Shown piece after piece: positions 1-9,804 of a DNA stretch of 22,528 bases. Source of the stretch: Silene noctiflora (Eukaryota > Streptophyta > Magnoliopsida > Caryophyllales > Caryophyllaceae); NCBI GenBank assembly GCA_009801015.1, contig VHZZ01000705.1, forward strand, positions 101,675-124,202. The letters are read 5' to 3'. The position numbers and the translations under genes were made by a program. Every line of letters begins with the position of its first letter. Positions within the stretch are counted from its first letter, which is position 1. The notes under the pieces were generated by a model. It saw only the letters and a list, made by a program, of their open reading frames with translations. It was not told the DNA's origin and did no database searches.

Positions 1-104
1 TGTGTGCTTATAGATCGAGTCTTGGGTGCGGAGTTATGCCGCATGTCGAATCGGAAGGAAGTACCTTCCGGGAGTTTGGATCCAGGTCTTAGGCTTGGAT
101 ATAC

Positions 105-446
105 CTAGCTAGTCATCCTACCAAGGGTTGTGTTACTGTCTAAGGGTGTTAGGGCCTTTTCATTATCTGGCGCTGGATCCGGAGTCGGACCGACAGGTTG
201 AAGAAGGCCCAGAGAGGATAATTTCTTCAAGACCACGGCATAAGGTATGCCTAGACTGGTGAACGACCTTGGAGTGTTTTTTAGATTCTTTAACGACGGC
301 TCCATGAGGTTGCCTTTGTTCTTTTTGGTCCTTGGATATGATGGATGTGCAGCGTAAGAAGGACTATTTACTATCGCCTTCTCCTCGAGACTGTCCGTTT
401 GAGTGATTTCTTGAACACTTTTGTTATTTGAGAAGTTGAGCATCAA
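105..446 (-). pseudogene. second, diverged gag-like module of element A
   Basis: A 113-codon minus-strand frame lies immediately 3' of the first gag relic. Around residues 60-95 it has FTSLGIPYAVVLKKLSS followed by a leucine/proline stretch and GPTPDP. This matches the block before the gag zinc-knuckle-like region in the neighbouring module at 475-1196 (LGMSYSDALKRLSAQ... GPTPDP) and in the gag stub at 18533-18914. After GPTPDP it continues PAPDNEKALTPLD and lacks the expected C-x3-H-x4-G-H segment. It therefore looks like a partial duplication of the gag C-terminal half that has lost its RNA-binding motif. A recombinant or nested origin is also possible. I am fairly sure of the gag relationship and unsure of how it arose. 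Confidence 0.55.
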
Positions 447-474
447 TCTTATTACCTATTTTTAGAAATTGGTC

Positions 475-1196
475 TTATAATGTGGTGAACTTATTCTCCA
501 TGTTGAAAATTCGAGTGTTTATATTGTCGATAGCTACTTCTAATTTGGAAAAATTATTGTTGATGGCGACAGAAAACATAAGCATTCCGCTCTGGACATC
601 ATCTTCCTCAAGAACATTGGCCTCTCCGTCGTCATGAGAAGCGAGGAGGTGTGAAAAGCCTAGGGATGATTCTTGGTCATGTTTAACGATTATAGACTCA
701 AGAGGGTCGACCTTCTTGAGTTTCTCGACAGAAGGTGGCACTGGAAGCTTGTCATCTTCGATCATGTCCTGGATGGTGTGTTTCAGGAGAAAACACTCTT
801 CGATGCATGTAGTGGCCTCTACCCTGGTGGTACAGACAATACTTGTTGCCTTTCCAGAGGTTCACTTGCTTCTCTAAAGGTGGATCCGGAGTCGGACCTA
901 TCAGATGTAGCTTTCCTTGGGCAGAGAGTCTCTTCAAAGCATCGGAATAAGACATGCCCAGATCAGAGAGTACCCTTTGATGTCTCCCAGGTTTTCTTTC
1001 GGCAGTGTTCGGTTTCCTAGAACAACGGTTATTGCAAGATGTAGGCTTTGGCTGGCCTAGACTAGTGGTTTCCCGAGATGGCGTGTTCTTCTTCACCATC
1101 CCATTTTCAAGGGTCAGGACGCAAATGCTCACAAATGCTCAAATTTTTAACTGTAGCTTGAAGGCGTAGAATCATGTCATAAACGTCTTGAAGAGA
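475..1196 (-). pseudogene. gag capsid/nucleocapsid relic of element A, frameshifted
   Basis: Minus-strand gag of a Tat/Ogre-like gypsy element; gag forms the virus-like particle and binds element RNA. From about 1196 it reads DMILRLQATVKNLS, then in a shifted frame (1132-752) a basic, proline-rich stretch, LGMSYSDALKRLSAQ, GPTPDPPLEK and YCLYHQGRGH. That last block is the start of the C-x3-H-type motif typical of these gags. A one-base shift near 790 moves the remainder (EECFLLKHTIQDMIEDDKL) into the frame running to 475. This C-terminal block matches the gag stub at 18533-18914 (CYKLKHVIQDMIDSEKL). The tail to 475 is acidic and ends in a possible coiled coil (INTRIFNMENKFTTL). At least two frameshifts make it a pseudogene. 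Confidence 0.75.
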
Positions 1197-1625
1197 TACG
1201 GTGATTGTGTCTTGAGATGCTTCATGACTTTGCTGACTGACGGAACTTGAAGGATTCCTACTCGACGGAAATAATGTGCGTTATAACTCGATTTGGTAGG
1301 GGATCACACAAACTAAGGACACAAGCCAAGTGGTACACGAAGGAACGCGTATGAGGACAAGACACGATGGCTGGACTTGATTGTGAGTTTTTGAAACGTC
1401 GTGAGCGAATTCTTGTGTTTGAACTCACAATGTTTGACTTTGACTTTGACTTTGGACTCGAGTGCTGACTTTAACGGAGTGACCCTTATATCGTTGACCT
1501 TACTGACGGATTTAGACATGGTTGAAGGTCGAGTAATGAAAACTAATAATTGTCTTATTTAAACTATCCCTAACCTTGTTCAAGTTTCACCCTGGGTAAC
1601 ATTAGATTTAGTCTAAGTGTATCAT

Positions 1626-1643
1626 CCCCTTGCGGATTCGCCA
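1626..1643 (-). other. primer-binding site of element A
   Basis: Three bases inside the LTR edge at 1647, the minus strand reads TGGCGAATCCGCAAGGGG. This has the form expected of an 18-base complement to a tRNA 3' end (TGG = complement of CCA). It resembles the TGGCGA-type primer sites known from Tat/Ogre elements, where a tRNA-Arg primer has been described. The exact tRNA cannot be named without a search. Its position shows that 1647-4078 is the 5' LTR and that the element runs right to left. Confidence 0.75.
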
Positions 1644-1646
1644 AAC

Positions 1647-4078
1647 TGTGGACGTGGGCCACCCACGCTTTTTGAGTTTGAGGCGGCGATACTTCTGCCA
1701 CGGAACTTTGTGTTGACAAAGCACGTCATAGGCCGTTACCGATTTGAAAGGCATTGAAACTGGTGAATGGTTTAACAAGCCTGCATTTGTGGAGTCGCCA
1801 CCAATTTTTATGGATAATTAGATCCATTCGAATACTTCGTATCATGCCAAGACACAAACTAGTGACATGAACACTAAGAAATTCGTCGCCCTTAGCATTC
1901 CATGTCTAGAATGACTCTCACAATGCCAATGAACACTGGTGTTAACAGATATCTGAGTAAGGGGTGAGGGTACGTATTTGGAAGCTCTTATTAGAACACC
2001 TAATCCCGCCAGCCTCGATAGCGGCCTCTACTAATGATCAGGGAATGTCATTTATACTCGATATGTTATTAGTTTATATGCATGCAATGCGGCAGAGAAC
2101 GTTTTAATCCTAACATGTGAATTTAGACTAAGTCGGTTAACACATAATTAGCTTACAATTAGATCAAAGTGGAGATTTATATTCATTACATGTGTAAAGG
2201 AACAAACGAATGAAATAAAATAAATTACAAATGATGAACAATGAATCTATGCCACAAACATGTCGAAAGGGTATTTAAGAAATAAATAAAATAAAGGAAA
2301 TAAAATAAAAGATTAAACATGTCGAAACATAAAGTGGTAATACGAATAATAGTCAATTATAAACTAATTAGAAAAGCTACATCAAAACGAGACGAGTTCA
2401 GAGACAAAAGCCAACCCAGAACAGGCGCAGCAAATGGTGTGTCCTCTGGAAGAGGCGCATCACCCTATGCGACTGTTCTCGAGTTGGATTCTGACTATGA
2501 AAGTCAGACCCGCGGGTTGTTATTCTTCGTTGGTTGATTTAAATGTATTTATTGATATTAAACTCGAAATTGATGTTGTTTATGCAAATTATATACATAC
2601 GAGACTGTCACAAAGCGAAAAACATATACAAAAGTCGAATTCTAATTATTTGATATGGGAAATATCGAACCATTGAAATCTGGGTTTGAATAAATGACAA
2701 AAACCAACAAATATCGAATTATAAGGGATTTAAGTCGAATAAAATAGATTAGGAAACTGGAATTTACAAAAGAAAGAACGAAAACGAAGAAAAGGAGAAG
2801 GGCGAAACAGCTAGTACTCGAGGAGGAAGAAGAAGAAGAGCAGCAGCAGACAAGATGCCTCTGGAAGAGGCGTGGCAGATGCTGCAACTATTCCAGAAGG
2901 CACATCTGCTGATGCGATTCTTCTCGACAGTCTTTCCCTGCTGACTCGTCAAAAAAAGGTTTAAAAATGATGATTTTGAAAGCGATTTTGAGCGTGTTTG
3001 CGACATAAACTCTTACATAATTATAAATGCAAAAAATAAAATACAACTTGGAATTTTACAACCTCAGACTTACATGTTTACGAAGCGAGATTGACTAATT
3101 CGACGTTAGTGATTGCTCGACTCGATGTAAATAAAGATGCCCTCGAAAGAGGATTTTAGAAAACAAGTTGATTAATATTGATTGAGTGTAGTGGTCAAAT
3201 TGGTCGGTCTATGCAAACGTGAATGGTACCTAGAATGATCTAGGCTTACGTGGTCGAGTAGATCAAGCACGTAAGCGTCAATAGCAAAAGCTCGTGGTCT
3301 TAGAATGCAAAGAGAGAAGAGAATGGGCGGACACTCGCGTGAAAAATATGTGAGGCGAAAGCCTCTATTTATACTAGGCGAGAAATAGGTTTTAGGAAAG
3401 GAATAAGGAAAGACTGCTTCTTCCCCAAGCAATCGCGTAGATGCGGAGCTGCGTCAGAAAAAAAGCTACCCTGGAGAAGCGGTGCACCAAGTGCAGCGAC
3501 CTTTCCTGGAGGCGTAGCTCCTGCTGTGTGTTCTCCTGCGATAGCTCATCGTATTTTGGGCATATCTTTCTTTACAGGACTCGGATTAAGGTGATATTGG
3601 TGGCGTTGGAAAGCTAAGACAAAAATATATAACTTTATGTGAAATAGTTAAGAGCCAAAATTGACGGCATCACCTCGTAAAATGAGCCTAAATATCGGGT
3701 TGTCATATTAAGCTAGAATGAAATGCACATTTTGTAATGTAAACATAAGTTTAGCCTAAGGAAGTGAAATGGGACTAAATGTAAGACATAATCTCGACAT
3801 ATTATGACATCCTTATCTTTGGCAAGCACATTGCTTTTGATTCGGGATTTACGGTCTTGGGTTTCAGAGACGGTTTATGACTCCGGACTCTCAGTTGACT
3901 CTAATTACTGTCAAAACGACCGTATCGGTACATATATGACAACAGAGGGGTTGACACGATTGTTTGATCAATCATTTGTCGACGAATTAATAAATATCAT
4001 AAAATCGCTTCGTATATTAAACATGCGGCCCAATCATTATGGGTGGTTGGCGAAGGGTGCAAAAACGAGGTATCTACA
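1647..4078 (-). repeat. 5' LTR of element A
   Basis: A 2432-bp long terminal repeat. On the minus strand it starts TGTAGATACCTCGTTTTTGC and ends CCACGTCCACA, giving TG...CA ends. It is homologous along its whole length to 10978-13442 and, from its middle onward, to 18919-20919. A shared block near the 1647 edge, GGCATTGAAAC..GTGGAGTCGCCACCAATTTT on the plus strand, recurs at about 11081-11145. The copy is visibly more diverged from the two right-hand LTRs than they are from each other. It contains two perfect CCTCTGGAAGAGG hairpins (2443-2455, 2858-2870) and a TATA box at 3361-3373. Confidence 0.85.
3361..3373 (-). promoter_or_regulatory. TATA box of LTR A
   Basis: The minus strand reads TATAAATAGAGGC, a strong plant TATA box. 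The same 13 bases occur at equivalent places in the other two LTRs (12726-12738, 20203-20215), although flanking sequence has diverged. It would drive leftward transcription into gag, consistent with element orientation. Confidence 0.75.
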
Positions 4079-5108
4079 AGGGCAAACTTTGGAGATGATA
4101 GCTGTTTTAGCCAAAATTGACCAAACCTATTAAATTGTTGGTGTAAGGGTCAAAGCGATCTACTCTTTAGCCTCGAAACGGGGGTTAATTTATATGTGAA
4201 CTACGATAAAGGCGGACGAAAACTAAGCAGGAATAACAATCGTAATACTGATGAAAACGGATATAAAAAGATAAAGACACAAAAAATGGTGACGCGGAAA
4301 CCTGTTGTGGAAAAAATCGCAGGAGGAGTCGGAATCCCGCCAATTTACTATTTGAAAATGGAATACAGTGTGACCTAGACAAGCAGTTTACGTGTATTTG
4401 GCTTAACCATTTCTTATGTAAACATTGATAACTTCTATGTTGAATTTTGGTTTTGATGGCGATGGATTTTGATACGAGCTAATGATAGCTTGAATGATGA
4501 TGACAATTTGATTATAATACCGTAGCTTTTGGTTGGCTCTTTCTTCTTTCCCTTCATTTAATGCCTCCTCTCTTTTTATACCCAAAAATTCCTAATAACC
4601 ATATTTTCCAAGCCCTCCGTTCTCTCCTCCACTTAGTACTCAACTTCCCTACTTTTATGATAGTCGTTGTAGACTCATTCTGCCATTTAGTTGGACTTTT
4701 GCCCATCATCACATGCCTTATATCATAAGCAGTTGACCCATTCGTGTCATGTCATCGATCCCGACCATCCATTCTTGACCACTCCTAGATTGCCACGTGT
4801 TGAGCCAAATGGTGTGAAATTTGGTTATAACAATAGTTACCATGACAAAAGGAGAAGATCATATCTAAGAATGGAGAAAGGATAATAAAGGAGAAAGAAG
4901 AGAGAAGAATAAAGAAACCAGAAATTTATGATTGTGAAGGAATAAAGTGAAACAGGCAGAAAGTGAGGAAAGGGAATACAAAGAAGAAGGTATAATAGAA
5001 AGAGAAAGTTAGGATTGGTGTGAGAGAAAACAAATGTGAGAAAACACGGGACAAAAAAAAAAAAGTAAAAATGCAAAACGACGTCCCTCGAGTACTGTTC
5101 ATTAGAAT
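4079..5108. other. spacer without recognisable gene
   Basis: About 1 kb between element A and the hAT insertion. All open frames are short and none resembles a known protein. Promoter-like pieces are present but unattached to any gene: a CACGTG G-box at 4794-4799, a pyrimidine-rich stretch around 4525-4580 with TATAAAAAG on the minus strand, and a purine-rich tract from about 4850 to 5060. The first four bases (AGGG) would be the right half of element A's target duplication; its partner is outside the window. Confidence 0.4.
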
Positions 5109-5819
5109 TAGAGCGGTTCAAATGCAGGTTTGGGCCGGACATGGGCCGGGCCGTGAAGAAAAAACTTGCCCTTTAAGACCCTAGTGGGCGGGCCGGGCCA
5201 TAATTATGGGTCAATTATCCTTGCCCTTGCCCGCCCTTTAGTGAAAAGTCGGGCGGTCCATGGGCTAATGGGCCATAACACGATACTTCAACTGTTAATT
5301 ACGTATCCGGTATAGAGTGACTTCTATTCAAGCTACTTTTTTATATCTCATACCTTAATCTAAAATTTGAATTGAGGTATATAAATTTATGTATAGTGAA
5401 GGAATATATGTAAGGTTAGAGGTAAAGATTTGACGTAAACATTATTGTTTGAATATTTATTTAATTTAGACGTTTTAATATTAAAATATATAAATATTTT
5501 CGTTATATTTTAATCTTTTTTGTTTACGTATTATATTTTACATATTATTATTTTAGTGTTCCATATCCTTATAAAATTGATACAATTTTCTTTAAAAAAC
5601 GTTTTTTTAAGAGTAAAAGTAACAAACTTAAATAGTAAACGGGCCTAATGGGCCGGCCCGTGGGCTTTTCTTATTGTCCATACCCGCCCATTTAACTTGG
5701 CGGGCTGGGCTTGGTCCGCCCTCTTAATTTTTCGGGTAAAAAATATTTGTCCAAGTCCACGAAATAAGCGGGCTGGACGGGACGGGCTTAATGGGCGGGA
5801 CGACCCGTTAACAACTATA
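5109..5819. mobile_element. non-autonomous hAT transposon with 8-bp target duplication
   Basis: A 711-bp element bounded on both sides by the identical 8-mer ATTAGAAT (5101-5108 and 5820-5827); 8 bp is the hAT-superfamily signature. The ends are imperfect inverted repeats, TAGAGCGGTTCAAATG on the left and TATAGTTGTTAACGGG read inward from the right. Both subterminal regions are packed with GGGCC, GGGCGGG and CGGGC motifs in both orientations (5130-5280 and 5640-5810), whereas the core (5280-5630) is very AT-rich. This GC-rich ends and AT-rich core layout is typical of deletion-derivative hAT elements with subterminal transposase-binding repeats. It encodes no protein; the open frames here are by-products of the GC repeats. 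The perfect duplication suggests moderate youth. Confidence 0.88.
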
Positions 5820-5827
5820 ATTAGAAT

Positions 5828-6239
5828 AGTAAGTTGCCTTGGAGACTTTTATGTTAAGGTGAGTAGATTTGCATATTTGTAAATTGTACTTTATAATATT
5901 TCATTTGTCTCCATTCAACATATATAAGCATGTTATGCATGTGGTTTATCTTTTTTTTTTATTATATCTTAAATTTATAGTTCAGTGTTCTGTTTTCTTT
6001 ACTCTGTTTTAGTTAAATAGTCTTACTTATTCAATTGTCTATTTATTTTGATTTCTTAATTCTTATGCATGTTTTTCAATTGATGACATAGTATTTTTTT
6101 AACAGAAACGAAGGTGCTGCTATAGTAAGAATCATAGTCCTAACAAAAAAAAAAGGTGAATGAATTGACATAATTTAAAAATACAATGAGTAATACATAA
6201 TATTTGAGCAAATAGTACTATCATGAAGGTGTCGGATCA
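5828..6239. other. AT-rich spacer, no gene recognised
   Basis: This AT-rich stretch lies between the hAT insertion and the recognisable end of the hAT transposase relic. The C-terminal dimerisation domain of that transposase would be expected here on the minus strand, but I see no trace of it. It is either lost or too decayed to read. Confidence 0.4.
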
Positions 6240-7671
6240 ACCATCCATATGAGCAGAAGTCTGAGAATCGTAAAATTTCCAACTAAAGATAATAGGGCTC
6301 TTCAAATATTTTCTTATAAGTCCAATCAACAACATTAAGCTTATATCAAGGATCAAAAAAAACAACCGCAATCATCATTATAGTGTTAAAAGAAAAATCA
6401 ATACTTGTCAAATTTCACAGAAAATGTTAGCCACTGTACTTTTTATGAGAATGTCTATACTTCGAATTTTCACTTTAAGATGTAATCTAACCTTCGGGAG
6501 ATGAGAGAAATAAATTTATGAGGTGGGAAACTTGGTTTCTGAGAAAACACGAGTAACATCATATAACACTTTTATAAATTTGCAAATTTTCTCAATTTTG
6601 TCCCACCATTTCAGTTGGACAATGAAACTAGTTAAGTTCTGTTTTTTTTTTTGTAAGATTGTTAAAGATTTATTTTAATACAAAGCAACATCCAACATAT
6701 GGTAAGTTGATTCCAACGAGTAGAAACATCATGCCTTAACCTGTGGCATATAGAAGACGGGAGGTTAATATGCTGGATAGAAGATAAAAACCTTTGTTTC
6801 CTCGAATGAGAATCCTTGTTATACCCTACACGTTCATAATTTTTTTATTCCCTGTCTTTTACATAAGGTAATAAACTTAACTAACAATCTAACATACCCT
6901 CGCTAGCGTGGGAGAGGGTAAGAAACTGAAATTCAAAACATGTTTTTGACGAAGCCAATTTTCATCAATAAAAAGTATAAAATAAGGCCTAAGCGAAATA
7001 TTGCAAGCATTGGTAGTGGAATTCCAACAATCACATGTTAAAGAAAATTTTTCACTTGTAATTTTTTATGAGCTGATAAGCTCATCGTCCTCTCTGACCT
7101 ACATCTTTTGAATATAATCATACTTTATATATATACTCCATCTCCATATAAAAAAAATACTCACATTAGGGCACTAGATAAGAAAAACATTTTTTTCTAG
7201 CGCGGTATACCTGTCTTCAACAACTTGAACTATAAAAATTATGTTTTGCAATGTCATCAATAACAACCAGATGACAAAACTTATCCTATTAAACTTAAAA
7301 AACCTATAACCCAAAGACACAACATTATTTTGTAGAATAAATTGACCAACAACTACATTAGTTTTACTTTTATAAGACTTTAAATGCCTAATCATATTAC
7401 CAATACCATTCTTACTCTCAGACTCTTAGCTATGTAAGATTTACCACATTTTTTGCACTTACATTAAGATTGCCACTTATATCGAATTTATCTAGAATAT
7501 TAAATTGATCCATGCAAGGGAAGTACCTTTCTTTGATATTTAAGAATCGCCCTTATATATAATTGTGGGATTACCTACTTTTATAATTCTAGGCTTAGTA
7601 TTAGTAGTCTCAAGTTCATCAGCTTAGAGAACATGGATGAGACTCGGGGCATCTTCAATTGAAGCTTCCAT
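6240..7671 (-). pseudogene. decayed hAT transposase (BED zinc finger, RNase H-like)
   Basis: Minus-strand relic of a plant hAT (Ac-like) transposase, the enzyme that cuts and pastes hAT elements. It begins MEASIEDAPSLIHVL at 7671 and then shows, across several frames: the BED zinc-finger block KCKKCGKSYIA (~7460-7430) and NGIGNMIRHLKSYKSKTN (~7400-7350), with the last zinc ligand apparently replaced by Tyr; HLVVIDDIAKHNF (~7280-7240); the first catalytic region FSLTCDCWNSTTNACNISL (~7045-6990), whose Asp is retained; RHDVSTRWN (~6745-6715) followed by a shifted YHMLDVALY; and FDP*YKLNVVDWTYKKIF (~6355-6300), where the expected Arg is a stop. Multiple stops and frameshifts make it non-functional. 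The C-terminal dimerisation domain was not found. The solo LTR at 7700-8987 lies 28 bp upstream of the start codon. Confidence 0.8.
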
Positions 7672-7699
7672 TCATGGTACAAAAAGACAACAGATAATT

Positions 7700-8987
7700 T
7701 GTAATACCCGCCCTATTGGGAGACTCATTGACTGACCTTAGGTACCTTTGACCTCGCTGGATTATTTGATAAAGGCAAACTTGGAGTTATATTGTATCTG
7801 AGACCAAGAAATCCACCTAGTAAGGGTCACTCGGCCGAGTGTTGGTGACACTCGACCGAGTGCGTTGTACTCGTTCGAGTATGCCAGTATTCGACCGAGT
7901 GCGTTAGCGCCCGCGTAATATAATGTTACGCGGAAGTCATGACTCAAAATCATTTTCATTTCTTTTCTTTTTCGCAAAACCTAAAACCAGAACAACTTCT
8001 CTCTTTTCCTCCTTCCACCCTATCACCTGTTGAGCCTTCACCTTGGAGATCACTATGGGAGCAGTTCGGATACGGTCTAGTCATCAGTCTATCGAGTAAG
8101 GTAAGTCATCGTCATCATCCGTGGATTTGGTTAGGGTTATGGTTGACTATGATAAGGTCATACCGTTGTTATAGGTGTCGATGGTGGTCCTCCGTGTGCA
8201 TATGTATGATGATCGGTGCTTGCTTGAGAATCGCTAGAGGTATGGTTTTCCTACTCGGTTGATTGCGTAATTGGTATAAGATGTGATTGTGACGGATTAC
8301 TGTTATTATTATTGTGATTGAGATTATTATGTTTTGGTTATTGGATGTTGTTGTGGAGCCATTTTCGGGCGATGGTTCCAACCCCATGTTCGCCCCCTTG
8401 TGGCTCCTGTCACAAGGGGGATGTGCACATTAATGATCTGGGTTCGATCGTTGCGATGAGCGGGGCTTAGGTGGTACGGCTGCGGCCCCCACTACAGTGT
8501 GGATTGCCTGTTGCGATGGGTAATCTGGCAGGGCTACACACCTTGGGGTGTAGTCGGTTACTGAGTATATTTGGAGTTGGAGGATTGTCTGTTTACTATT
8601 GATTGACTTGTATGGTTATGTATATCTTACGTTGATTATTCAGTTGACCGGCCTCGTTTATTGTTTTCAAACTATGGTGATCCATTCGGGGATGGTGAGC
8701 AGTGTGCCTTTCAGGTTTAGTGTGGACACTGTCTTGGTGTAGCTGCGGGGTTGGAAAGGTCGCATAACATAGAGTTGGTCGTTAGGCGATAGTAGTGTCA
8801 CCAGTTGTACTTTCATATTTTGTATAGTTGGGTTGTTTACCTTTTATTCCGTTGTAAGTTGTAAATAATTTAATAAATGTTCTTTGATGGTCTATTTGAT
8901 ATACTTATCTCGAGCAACCGAGATGGTAGGGCCCTTGTTTACCAAGGAATGTCTGGTTAAGGCTCCTTGGCAAGTGGGGGTGTTACA
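7700..8987 (+). mobile_element. solo LTR of a Ty3/gypsy element, probably chromoviral, with 5-bp TSD
   Basis: A 1288-bp sequence starting TGTAATACCCGCCC and ending GGGGGTGTTACA, flanked by the perfect 5-bp duplication TAATT (7695-7699 and 8988-8992). TGTAAYACCC...GGGTGTTACA ends are typical of Tekay/Del-type chromovirus LTRs. A single LTR with matching flanks and no internal domain indicates that the full element was removed by LTR-LTR recombination. Plus orientation is suggested by a pyrimidine-rich leader-like stretch at about 7995-8020 and an AATAAA-like end near 8870, but this is weak. Apparent open frames within it are not protein-like. Confidence 0.88.
7828..7904. repeat. imperfect palindromic ACTCGACCGAGTG repeats
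   Basis: Four variants of a self-complementary box occur in 77 bp of the solo LTR: ACTCGGCCGAGTG, ACTCGACCGAGTG, ACTCGTTCGAGTA and ATTCGACCGAGTG, spaced about 20-22 bp apart. They lie just upstream of the presumed transcription start, so they could be promoter-binding sites or foldback structures. The function is unknown. Confidence 0.7.
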
Positions 8988-9297
8988 TAATTCAATGAAT
9001 AATGACAAATTTCAATCATTAATAAGCAGACAAGACAATTAAGGCATATGTTAGAATTGCTAAAGTAATTAAGATAACGCACATTAGAACAAAGATGAAA
9101 ATCAAAACTTAACAATGACATTAGAGTAAAGTGTTAAAATAAGTATAAAATTTAATGACTATATTGTTAATTAAAGAACATTTACTAGCTCGAAATCTAT
9201 TACTATATCATTAATCGAATAACATAGACAGACAAATGAATATGTAAGATTATTTAACCAAAATAGAACAAGGGAAAAACAAAACAACGAAATATAA

Positions 9298-9338
<41 letters not shown>

Positions 9339-9804
9339 GCAAATCAATAAATCATGCTTAGATATGAGAACCGAGACATACTTCCATCGTTTCAATCATT
9401 TATTTACGTTTTTTATATTTTGTTAGAGTATTTTAATGTTTAATTAGAGGTAATTCCTCTTACTACTAAGCGAATAAAAACTCTCTTAATTTTTCCTCCA
9501 AAATGCATCACTTAAATAAGGAAATAAATGAAACTTTTTCCATTTAATTATTATCTTTTTAATAAATATATTCTTGTAATTAAAGTCTAGTGTCTTATTA
9601 TATTTTCATAAAAATAAAATAAAATTGATATAAATCTATAAACTACAAATTGCTAAATTTTTCAGTAATGCAATAATTATTCCTTTAGAGAATAACTTGA
9701 CACATACTTATTATTAGTTTTGTGATAAAATGAAATTCAGTAAAATAATTGAAGAAAAATTATGAATGAAGTTCTTAGGTTTATCCTAAAACACCAAAAC
9801 TTGG
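8988..9804. other. AT-rich spacer with 37-A run
   Basis: Very AT-rich, with no recognisable coding sequence on either strand. Before the solo LTR inserted, this was contiguous with the 5' side of the hAT transposase relic, so it may hold that gene's leader and promoter or the hAT terminus, but I could not find a terminal repeat. An uninterrupted run of 37 A spans 9300-9336. Confidence 0.4.

Larger units (their letters stand above)
1..4078 (-). mobile_element. Tat/Ogre-like Ty3/gypsy LTR retrotransposon, 5' part ('element A')
   Basis: On the minus strand this reads as 5' LTR (4078 to 1647), primer-binding site (1643 to 1626), untranslated leader, then decayed gag sequence to the window edge. 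Orientation rests on three independent signs: the primer-binding site lies inside the 1647 LTR edge, a TATA box in the LTR points left, and gag reads on the minus strand. The C-terminal gag and its GPTPDP motif resemble plant Tat/Ogre gypsy elements. A 68-codon minus-strand reading frame at 1313-1519, starting MSKSVSKVND, sits between the primer-binding site and the recognisable gag. It may be the gag N-terminus, but I do not recognise it. No pol is visible before the edge, so autonomy cannot be judged. The 3' LTR and the left target duplication are outside the window. Confidence 0.8.

Noticed and set aside
673-1020. 115-codon plus-strand frame
   Set aside because: It is the antisense shadow of the minus-strand gag relic, which shows clear gag motifs.
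2642-3006. Minus-strand frames with long Ser or Leu runs
   Set aside because: The runs come from a GAAGAAGAAGAAGAGCAGCAGCAG stretch in the LTR and shift frame in the other two LTR copies. They are not coding.
5697-5882. Open frame rich in Arg/Gly/Trp
   Set aside because: It is a by-product of GGGC-rich subterminal repeats of the hAT element and crosses the element's edge into flanking DNA.
7828-7904. CRISPR-like spaced repeats
   Set aside because: There are only four degenerate palindromes with very short spacers, inside a plant LTR. This is not a CRISPR array.
7762-8387. Open frames inside the solo LTR (both strands)
   Set aside because: They lie wholly within a recognised LTR with a target duplication and show no protein-like pattern.
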